This document shows, piece after piece, positions 1 to 5,527 of a stretch of 10,386 nucleotides of DNA. Both the position numbers and the translations under genes were made by a program. The notes beneath the pieces were generated by a model, which was not told the origin of the DNA, did not search any database, and was given only the letters and a program-made list of their open reading frames with translations. Source of the stretch: Burkholderiaceae bacterium (lineage in GTDB: Bacteria > Pseudomonadota > Gammaproteobacteria > Burkholderiales > Burkholderiaceae_D); contig JACMLV010000706.1 of assembly GCA_014379395.1 (NCBI GenBank), forward strand, positions 1 to 10,386, in the 5' to 3' direction. The first letter of the stretch is position 1. Each line of letters begins with the position of its first letter.

Positions 1-171
1 GGGACTTCGGACGGTCGCTTCATCGCGCAGATCTGTCCGCAGGTGATAGAATTCGGGCCGCCCAATGCGAGTATCCACAAGATCGACGAGCACATCGAGT
101 TGCGCTTTATCGATCCGCTGAAGAATATCTACCGGCGCACGCTGGAATACCTGCTGCGCCAGCCGGCTTGA
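1..171 (+). CDS. dapE: Succinyl-diaminopimelate desuccinylase, C-terminal end (partial)
   Basis: Only the last 56 codons are in the window; frame 1 is open from the first base to a TGA at 169-171. DapE hydrolyses N-succinyl-L,L-diaminopimelate to L,L-diaminopimelate and succinate, a cytoplasmic zinc-dependent step of lysine and peptidoglycan-precursor synthesis. The visible part starts with GTSDGRFIA and continues with CPQVIEFGP and a Asn-Ala-Ser-Ile-His-Lys segment followed by DEH. These are the conserved C-terminal blocks of bacterial DapE, and the His in the IHK block matches the family's C-terminal metal ligand. prmB follows on the same strand after 51 bp, so the two are probably co-transcribed. 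Other M20 peptidases are possible, but the GTSDGRF block favours DapE. Confidence 0.9.
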   Translation, partial: GTSDGRFIAQICPQVIEFGPPNASIHKIDEHIELRFIDPLKNIYRRTLEYLLRQPA

Positions 172-222
172 ATCCGCCCACAGGTTCCAAAAACACCCGA
201 ACACCGTTATCGAGAATTTGCC

Positions 223-1110
223 ATGCCCCAGACCCGTTTCACCACGCCGCGCGATTTGCTGCGCTACGCCGTTACCCGCTTTAATACCGCCAAGCTGTTT
301 TTCGGCCACGGCAGCGCCGAGGCGTTCGACGAGGCGGCGTATCTGATTTTGCATACGCTGAAGCTGCCGCTCGACAAGCTCGAGCCCTTCCTGGATGCCA
401 AGTTGCTGCCGGAGGAAGTCGCCGCCGTGCTGGCGGTGCTGGAGCGCCGCAGCGTCGAGCGCGTGCCGGCCGCCTATCTGACCAACGAGGGTAGGCTCGG
501 CTCGTACAATTTTTATGTCGACGAACGGGTGATCGTGCCGCGCTCGTTCATCGCCGAGCTGATTCCGAATTATTTCTCGCCTTGGGTGCCGGACCCGGAG
601 GAAATCGAAAACGTGCTGGAGCTGTGCACGGGCTCGGGTTGCCTGGCGATCATGCTGGCCGACGCCTTCCCGAACGCGCATGTGGACGCGGTCGATATTT
701 CGCCCGACGCGTTGGCGGTGGCGAAGCGCAACGTGGAAACCTACAAGCTCGAGTCGAAAGTGACGCTGATCCAGTCCGATCTGTACCAGAACGTGCCGGC
801 CAAGAAATACGACCTGATCATCACCAATCCGCCGTATGTGAATTCGGCGTCGATGGGCAAGCTGCCGCAGGAGTATTTGTGCGAGCCGCAGATCGCGCTC
901 GACGGCGGCAGCGACGGCATGGATTTGGTGCGCAAGATCGTCGCCGGCGCGGCCGAGCGCCTGACCGAGGACGGCATTTTGATGGTCGAGATCGGCAACG
1001 AGCGCGAGTTCGCCGAGGCCGCGTTCGGCGAGCTGGGTCTGACTTGGCTGACCACCAGCGCCGGCGACGACATGGTGTTCCTGTTGACCGCCGACCAGTT
1101 GCGGATGTAA
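223..1110 (+). CDS. prmB: Ribosomal protein L3 N5-glutamine methyltransferase PrmB
   Basis: A 295-residue SAM-dependent methyltransferase of the PrmB/PrmC (HemK) group. Known family role: N5-methylation of a glutamine in ribosomal protein uL3 (Gln150 in E. coli), which supports 50S assembly. Seen here: an N-terminal helical substrate-recognition domain (about 1-95); the PrmB-typical stretch YVDERVIVPRSFIAELI (about 98-114); SAM motif I LELCTGSGCLAI (132-143); an acidic residue in AVDIS (156-160); and the catalytic NPPY at 202-205 that contacts the glutamine side chain. The VPRSFIAELI block separates PrmB from PrmC. Length is close to the E. coli protein (about 310). The ATG has only a weak ribosome-binding site, and the gene follows dapE closely, so it may be translated from the dapE message. 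The 3' end is followed by the 1157-1229 palindrome. Confidence 0.93.
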   Translation: MPQTRFTTPRDLLRYAVTRFNTAKLFFGHGSAEAFDEAAYLILHTLKLPLDKLEPFLDAKLLPEEVAAVLAVLERRSVERVPAAYLTNEGRLGSYNFYVDERVIVPRSFIAELIPNYFSPWVPDPEEIENVLELCTGSGCLAIMLADAFPNAHVDAVDISPDALAVAKRNVETYKLESKVTLIQSDLYQNVPAKKYDLIITNPPYVNSASMGKLPQEYLCEPQIALDGGSDGMDLVRKIVAGAAERLTEDGILMVEIGNEREFAEAAFGELGLTWLTTSAGDDMVFLLTADQLRM

Positions 1111-1156
1111 TCAGCGCAAGAATTATTAGCCTCTCAACGAGCCGGGTGCGCCGTTC

Positions 1157-1229
1157 GTAGGGTGGGCACCGTTCTTGTGCCCACGCGGACGCACGCACCG
1201 CGTGGGCACAAAAGCGGTGCCCACCCTAC
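1157..1229. repeat. REP/BIME-like double palindrome in the prmB-yheS gap
   Basis: A 73-bp near-perfect inverted repeat. The outer arms GTAGGGTGGGCACCG (1157-1171) and 1215-1229 are exact complements. After a 3-base partly mismatched stretch, the inner arms at 1175-1188 and 1198-1211 are also exact complements. Each half also folds alone: GTGGGCAC (1162-1169) pairs with GTGCCCAC (1177-1184), and GTGGGCAC (1202-1209) pairs with GTGCCCAC (1217-1224). Each half has GTAG at its outer 5' foot (GTAG at 1157-1160; CTAC at 1226-1229 on the other strand). That is the architecture of a BIME: two inverted REP units with the GTAG tetranucleotide recognised by REP-associated tyrosine transposases. As RNA it would form a very stable hairpin that could protect the prmB 3' end or attenuate read-through into yheS. 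No T-tract follows, so it is not a canonical terminator. Confidence 0.85.
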
Positions 1230-1301
1230 AAATACCTCCCATAGCAAGCCCAACGCCAGCACTGCCGGGGTTGTGTTGTCCACCCCATTACAAAGCCAAA
1301 C

Positions 1302-3299
1302 ATGATTCGTTTCCAACAAGTTAGCCTGATGCGCGGCATCAAACCGTTACTCGAGCAGGTCGATGTCACCCTGAATCCGGGCGACAAGATCGGCCTGATC
1401 GGCGCCAACGGCGCCGGCAAGTCGAGCCTGTTCGCGCTGCTGCGCGGCGAGTTGCACGCCGACGCCGGCGAGATCGATTATCCGGCCAAGTGGCGCGTCG
1501 CCTATGTGGCGCAGGAAACGCCGCCGCTCGAGCGCGCCGCCCTCGACTATGCGATCGACGGCGACATCACGCTGCGCAAGCTGGAAGCGGAGCTGGCGCG
1601 CCTGGAGGCGGAGCCGGAGACGTCCGAGAACGGTATCGCGATCGGCGAGATCTACAGCGCGCTGGCCGACGCCGACGCCTACACCGTGCAGTCGCGCGGC
1701 GAGCAGTTGCTGCTCGGCCTGGGCTTTTCGCTCGACCAGATGCAGCAGCCGGTGGCGAGCTTTTCGGGCGGCTGGCGCATGCGCCTGAATCTGGCGCAGG
1801 CGTTGATGTGCCAGTCCGATCTGTTGCTGCTCGATGAGCCGACCAACCACTTGGACTTGGACGCGATCATCTGGCTGGAGGACTGGCTCAAGCGTTACGA
1901 AGGCACCTTGCTCATCATTTCGCATGACCGCGACTTCCTCGACGAGGTCGTCAACGTGGTGGTGCATATCGACGAGCGCAAGCTCAAGCGCTATTCGGGC
2001 AACTATTCGGGCTTCGAGCGCCAACGCGCCGCGCAGATGATTCTGGCCGCCAGCGCGCTGGAAAAGCAGACCCGCCAACGCGCCCATCTGGAATCGTTTG
2101 TAAACCGCTTCAAGGCGCAGGCCTCGAAGGCGCGCCAGGCGCAGAGCCGGATGAAGGCGCTGGCCAAGATGCAGGAGTTGGCTCCGCTGCGCGCGGCGGC
2201 CGAGTTCTCGTTCGAGTTCCGCGAGCCGCTCAGCGCGCCGAATCCGCTGTTGGTGTTGGAGGACGTCGACGCCGGCTACCGGATCGAGGACAAGGACACC
2301 GGCGCGATCACGGAGAAGAAGATCGTCGGCGGCATCAATTTCTCGCTGCAGATCGGCCAGCGCATCGGCCTGCTGGGCGTGAACGGGGCCGGCAAGTCGA
2401 CCCTGATCAAAACCATCGCCGGCGAGATCGCCCCGCTGTTGGGCGACGCGGTGATCGGCAAGGGCTTGTCGATCGGCTACTTCGCGCAGCACCAGGTCGA
2501 GATGCTGCGCCACGACGAGTCGCCGCTGTGGCACTTGGCGAAGATCGCGCCGACGGTGCGCGAGCAGGAGTTGCGCAACTTCCTCGGCGGCTTCAACTTC
2601 CCCGGCACCATGGTGACCAGCTCGATCCGGCCGTTTTCGGGCGGCGAGAAGGCGCGCCTGGCGCTGGCGCTGATCGTCTGGCAGCGGCCCAACCTGTTGC
2701 TGCTCGATGAGCCGACCAACCACTTGGACTTGGAGACGCGCGAGGCGCTGACGATGGCGCTGGCGCAGTTCGAGGGCACGCTGGTGGTGGTCTCGCATGA
2801 TCGCCATTTGCTGCGCGCCACGACCGACCAGTTCATCATCGTCGCCGACGGCCAGGTGCAGCCCTTCGACGGCGATTTGGACGACTACAAGGACTGGTTG
2901 CTGAAGACCAAGCTGGGCAAGGGCACCAATGTGCTGCCGGCGGCCGGCAAGGAAAACAAGACCGAGTTTCCGGTCGCCTCGCCGGTGGCCGCGCCCCATG
3001 CGCCGGTCGCCGCTCCGGTGCGCGACAAGCGCCAGGAGGCCGAGCAGCGCCAGCGCACCGCGGCGCTGCGCAAGCCGCTTGAGAACAAGATCGCGCGGCT
3101 CGAGGAGCAGATCGCCAAGCGCCAGGGGCAGAAAGCGGAGGTGGACGCCAAGCTCGGCGAAGCCGACGCCTATGCGGCGGCCAATAAGGCCAAGCTGAAG
3201 GTGTTGCTGGCCGACCAGTCGTTCTTCACGAAGGATCTGGCGCAGCTGGAAGCGGAGTGGCTGGAACTGCACGAGCAGTTGGAGGCGCTGGCGGCGTAA
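1302..3299 (+). CDS. yheS: ABC-F ribosome-associated ATPase, YheS-type
   Basis: A soluble 665-residue protein with two ABC ATPase domains and no membrane segment, as in ABC-F proteins that bind the ribosomal E site and act on stalled or paused ribosomes. Domain 1: Walker A GANGAGKS (34-41), signature FSGGW (154-158), Walker B LLLLDEP (174-180), switch His208. The inter-domain linker, about 240-300, is Arg/Lys/Gln-rich and corresponds to the P-site tRNA interaction motif. Domain 2: Walker A GVNGAGKS (359-366), signature FSGGE (445-449), Walker B LLLLDEP (465-471), switch His499. A Pro/Ala hinge (about 555-575) leads to a charged coiled-coil C-terminal domain. The FSGGWRMRLNLAQAL and PFDGDL blocks match E. 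coli YheS (637 aa) rather than EttA or Uup. Residues about 326-342 look like a short insertion before the second Walker A. The ATG lacks a strong Shine-Dalgarno site. The last 74 bp overlap the antisense CheW gene. Confidence 0.93.
   Translation: MIRFQQVSLMRGIKPLLEQVDVTLNPGDKIGLIGANGAGKSSLFALLRGELHADAGEIDYPAKWRVAYVAQETPPLERAALDYAIDGDITLRKLEAELARLEAEPETSENGIAIGEIYSALADADAYTVQSRGEQLLLGLGFSLDQMQQPVASFSGGWRMRLNLAQALMCQSDLLLLDEPTNHLDLDAIIWLEDWLKRYEGTLLIISHDRDFLDEVVNVVVHIDERKLKRYSGNYSGFERQRAAQMILAASALEKQTRQRAHLESFVNRFKAQASKARQAQSRMKALAKMQELAPLRAAAEFSFEFREPLSAPNPLLVLEDVDAGYRIEDKDTGAITEKKIVGGINFSLQIGQRIGLLGVNGAGKSTLIKTIAGEIAPLLGDAVIGKGLSIGYFAQHQVEMLRHDESPLWHLAKIAPTVREQELRNFLGGFNFPGTMVTSSIRPFSGGEKARLALALIVWQRPNLLLLDEPTNHLDLETREALTMALAQFEGTLVVVSHDRHLLRATTDQFIIVADGQVQPFDGDLDDYKDWLLKTKLGKGTNVLPAAGKENKTEFPVASPVAAPHAPVAAPVRDKRQEAEQRQRTAALRKPLENKIARLEEQIAKRQGQKAEVDAKLGEADAYAAANKAKLKVLLADQSFFTKDLAQLEAEWLELHEQLEALAA
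1821..1861 (+). repeat. 41-bp direct repeat, copy 1 (Walker B of first ATPase domain)
   Basis: These 41 bases are identical to 2694-2734. They encode the Walker B/D-loop segment LLLLDEPTNHLDL in both ATPase domains of yheS. The protein motif explains similarity, but complete identity of synonymous positions over 41 bases is more than the protein requires. Confidence 0.9.
2694..2734 (+). repeat. 41-bp direct repeat, copy 2 (Walker B of second ATPase domain)
   Basis: Second copy of the 1821-1861 repeat, offset by 873 bp (291 codons, in frame). Flanking bases differ on both sides. Confidence 0.9.
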
Positions 3300-3786
3300 G
3301 CGGCACGCCCGGCTTGCGGATCGACATCAGCTTGTCGATGTCGAGCAGGATCAGCTGGCGCTCGCCGAGCTGGCCCAGGCCGATCAGGTAGTCGGTGTTG
3401 GGCGGGGCGCCGGGGATCGGCACGATGGCCGCGCCGGCGAGGTCGACGATGTCGGTGACGTCGTCGACCACCATGCCCATCACGCAGCTCGACAACTCCA
3501 AAATGATGACGTCGGTTTGCCTGGCGCCCGGCAGGCCGCCGCCGAAGGCGGCCCGCATGTCGACCAGCGGCATAATCACGCCGCGCGACACGACCACGCC
3601 TTTGACGACGACGTCGCCCTCGCCGGCGACCTGTTCCAGGGCGGCCAGCGGGCGCAGTTCGCGCACGGTGCGGATGTCGATTCCATACTCCAGGCCGCCA
3701 AGCCGGAAGCTCAGGTATTGCCGGGGGGGCGTCTCGGCCGCCTTGGCCGGGCTCGCTTGCGCGACGGGGGTGTCGGTTCGATGCAT
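3226..3786 (-). CDS. CheW-domain chemotaxis coupling protein
   Basis: A 186-residue protein with one CheW domain (about 22-157). It contains YLSFRLGGLEYGIDIRTVRE near the start, a VVSRGVIMPLVDMR block (65-78), MGMVVDDVTDIVDL (103-116) and ILLDIDKLMS at the end. CheW proteins couple chemoreceptors to the histidine kinase CheA in membrane-associated arrays. The start is supported by AAGGA at 3793-3797 on the coding strand, six bases before the ATG. An Ala/Pro-rich head (about 1-21) precedes the domain, and a Pro/Ala-rich tail (about 158-186) follows it. Almost all of that tail (about residue 163 onward) lies within the 74-bp tail-to-tail overlap with yheS, so it may be a by-product of the overlap. 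No cheA, receptor or other che gene is in the window, so this is a solitary CheW; which array it serves cannot be told. Confidence 0.9.
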   Translation of the reverse strand: MHRTDTPVAQASPAKAAETPPRQYLSFRLGGLEYGIDIRTVRELRPLAALEQVAGEGDVVVKGVVVSRGVIMPLVDMRAAFGGGLPGARQTDVIILELSSCVMGMVVDDVTDIVDLAGAAIVPIPGAPPNTDYLIGLGQLGERQLILLDIDKLMSIRKPGVPLTPPAPPTARAVPATPLPAAPDPS

Positions 3787-3866
3787 GGGATTTCCTTGTG
3801 CAGGGTGGGTGCTCGGCGTTGCAAATAGGCAACGATCTTGATGGCTACGCCATGCTACCGAGTGCC

Positions 3867-3904
3867 GCCGGTTCGATGTTGACAGCAGTCAACATCGAAC
3901 CGGC
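3867..3904. promoter_or_regulatory. Perfect 17-bp-arm palindrome between divergent genes (possible operator)
   Basis: Arms 3867-3883 and 3888-3904 are exact reverse complements (outer GCCGGTTCGATG, inner GTTGAC/GTCAAC) around a 4-base AGCA loop. It lies between the minus-strand CheW gene and the plus-strand racemase-like gene, and ends 14 bp before a TACAAT -10 box, so it covers the -35 zone of that promoter. No T-run follows on either strand, which argues against an intrinsic terminator. It could be a dimeric repressor or activator site, or an RNA/DNA hairpin element of repeat type. The regulator is unknown. Confidence 0.6.
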
Positions 3905-3924
3905 CCTTGAGAAGGCGCTACAAT
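3895..3924 (+). promoter_or_regulatory. Predicted promoter of the racemase-arfB pair
   Basis: TACAAT at 3919-3924 fits a sigma-70 -10 box (5 of 6). The -35 zone (about 3895-3901) is poor and lies inside the right arm of the palindrome, as expected for an activator-dependent or operator-controlled promoter. The start site would be near 3931, giving a leader of about 70 nt. Confidence 0.4.
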
Positions 3925-4000
3925 GCAGCGCTCGCCCCACGGGCCGGCTGAGGTTTCGCCCCATGTTTCCGCCCACTTTATCTCTGCAAGGAATCCATCG

Positions 4001-5095
4001 ATGAAGCAAACCGACCCTGTCGCCGCCGGCCCGCTGGCCGGCATCCGCGTGCTCGACCTGACCCGCTTGCTGCCCGGCCCGGTCGCCACGATGCACCTGG
4101 CCGAGATGGGCGCCGAGGTGGTCAAGATCGAGGATCCGGGCGCCGGCGACTACGCGCGCAGCATGGGGCCGGTGCGCAACGAGGTGACGCAGTTTTTTGT
4201 GGCCGTCAACCGCGGCAAGCGGATGCTGCGCCTCGACCTGAAGGATGCGCGCCAGCGCGACGAGTTGCTCGCGATGGTCGAGCGCGCCGACGTGCTGGTC
4301 GAAAGTTTCCGGCCCGGCGTGATGGAGCGGCTCGGGCTGGGCTGGGAGGCGCTGCGCGCGCGCAATCCGAAGCTGGTGATGTGCGCCATTTCCGGCTACG
4401 GCCAGGACGGTCCGTTCGCCCATCTGGCCGGGCACGACATCAATTACATCGGCTACGCCGGCATGCTGGCCGAGAACGCCGGGCCGGACGGCACGCCGGC
4501 GCTGCCCAACCTGCAGGTGGGCGATCTGCTGGGCGGCGCCCAGAGCGCGCTCGAAGGCATCCTGGCCGCGCTGGTGGCGGTCAAGATGGGCGGGCCGGGC
4601 CGCTTCGTCGATATTTCGATGACCGACGCGGTGCTGGCCCACAACATCATGCCGCTCGTCGCCGTCAACAACGCAGAAGCGAAGGCGCCGGGGCGCGACC
4701 TGCTCACCGGCGGCGTGCCCTGCTACAACGTGTACCGCACCCTTGACGGGCGCTTCATGGCGGTCGGCGCGCTGGAATTGAAATTCTGGCAGCAGTGCTG
4801 CGACGTGCTCGGGCGCCCGGACTTGGCGAGCCGCCACTGGCAGCTCGGGCAGGAGGTCGGCGGCGCCGATGCGCTGGCCGTCAAAGCGGAGCTGGACGCG
4901 ATCTTCGGCGCCGCCCCGCTGGCGCACTGGACGGAGAAATTCGCCGCCCATGACTGCTGCGTCAGCCCGGTGCTCCATTGCGCCGAGGCTCTGCGCCATC
5001 CGCTGTTCCAGGCGCGCCGGATGGTGGCGCAGGCCGAGCATCCGACCGAGGGCGCGCACTGGGCGCTGGCGCACCCGGTCAAATTCAGCTTTTAA
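4001..5095 (+). CDS. CaiB/BaiF-family protein, alpha-methylacyl-CoA racemase-like
   Basis: A 364-residue class III CoA-transferase fold protein. The ATG at 4001 is preferred over the in-frame ATG at 3923 because AAGGAA (3988-3993) lies seven bases before it and because family similarity starts at GIRVLDLTRLLPGPVA. It has GAEVVKIEDP (38-47), GKRMLRLDLK (72-81), the conserved GHDINY block (144-149) and GGVPCYNVYRTLDG (237-250). His145, Asp175 and Glu259 (in VGALELKF) align by eye with the catalytic His, Asp and Glu of alpha-methylacyl-CoA racemases; transferases of the family need only the Asp. That favours racemisation of 2-methyl-branched acyl-CoA thioesters in the cytoplasm. The protein stops at HPVKFSF, without the C-terminal GEHT motif usual in the family. 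arfB starts 11 bp after the stop, so the two are probably co-transcribed. A CoA-transferase role is not excluded. Confidence 0.85.
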   Translation: MKQTDPVAAGPLAGIRVLDLTRLLPGPVATMHLAEMGAEVVKIEDPGAGDYARSMGPVRNEVTQFFVAVNRGKRMLRLDLKDARQRDELLAMVERADVLVESFRPGVMERLGLGWEALRARNPKLVMCAISGYGQDGPFAHLAGHDINYIGYAGMLAENAGPDGTPALPNLQVGDLLGGAQSALEGILAALVAVKMGGPGRFVDISMTDAVLAHNIMPLVAVNNAEAKAPGRDLLTGGVPCYNVYRTLDGRFMAVGALELKFWQQCCDVLGRPDLASRHWQLGQEVGGADALAVKAELDAIFGAAPLAHWTEKFAAHDCCVSPVLHCAEALRHPLFQARRMVAQAEHPTEGAHWALAHPVKFSF

Positions 5096-5106
5096 GATTC
5101 GTTGAA

Positions 5107-5502
5107 ATGTATACCGTCGACGCCGCCGAAGTGGAGTTCTCCGCGATCCGCGCCCAGGGGCCGGGCGGGCAGAACGTCAACAAGGTCTCGTGCGCGGTGC
5201 ACCTGCGCTTCGACATCAACGCCTCCAGCCTGCCCGAGCACTACAAGGAGCGTCTGCTGGCGCTGCGCGACCAGCGCATCACCAAGGACGGCGTGGTGGT
5301 GCTCAAGGCGCAGCAGTCGCGCAGCCTGGAGCAGAACAAGGAGGAGGCGTTGCGGCGCCTGCAGGAGTTGATCGACAGCATCGCCACCCTGCCCGCCGTG
5401 CGCCGCCCGACCCGGCCGACGCGCGGCTCGCAGCGCCGCCGGCTCGACGGCAAGAGTTCGCGCGGCCTGCAAAAGCAGTTGCGCGGCAAGGTCAGCGAGT
5501 AA
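5107..5502 (+). CDS. arfB: Alternative ribosome-rescue factor ArfB (YaeJ), GGQ peptidyl-tRNA hydrolase
   Basis: A 131-residue release-factor-like protein. ArfB hydrolyses peptidyl-tRNA on ribosomes stalled at the 3' end of a message: its basic tail enters the empty mRNA channel while the GGQ loop reaches the peptidyl-transferase centre. Seen here: the GGQ motif at 20-22 in IRAQGPGGQNVNK; the block LRFDINASSLPEHYKERLL (33-51), close to the E. coli protein; and an Arg/Lys-rich tail (about 99-131) with RRPTRPTRGSQRRRL and ending in LRGKVSE. The N-terminus is roughly ten residues shorter than in E. coli (140 aa); no better in-frame start is visible just upstream. The ribosome-binding site is weak, suggesting coupling to the upstream gene. 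Its stop is 25 bp from the stop of the convergent FapA gene, with no hairpin terminator between them. Confidence 0.93.
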   Translation: MYTVDAAEVEFSAIRAQGPGGQNVNKVSCAVHLRFDINASSLPEHYKERLLALRDQRITKDGVVVLKAQQSRSLEQNKEEALRRLQELIDSIATLPAVRRPTRPTRGSQRRRLDGKSSRGLQKQLRGKVSE

Positions 5503-5527
5503 TCAAGCCGACGGGGAAGGACATGCG

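Noticed and set aside
1347..3272. Long open frame (641 codons) antisense to yheS
   Set aside because: It mirrors the codon pattern of a GC-rich ABC-F gene, is extremely Arg/Gln/Leu-rich and has no domain; the plus-strand protein has all expected motifs.
3817..3834. Small inverted repeat CGTTGC/GCAACG in the CheW leader
   Set aside because: Only 6-bp arms; expected by chance in GC-rich DNA and not linked to a start or terminator.
3845..5074. Antisense open frame over the racemase-like gene (409 codons)
   Set aside because: Low-complexity Arg/His/Ala/Gln product opposite a gene with clear family motifs and a ribosome-binding site.
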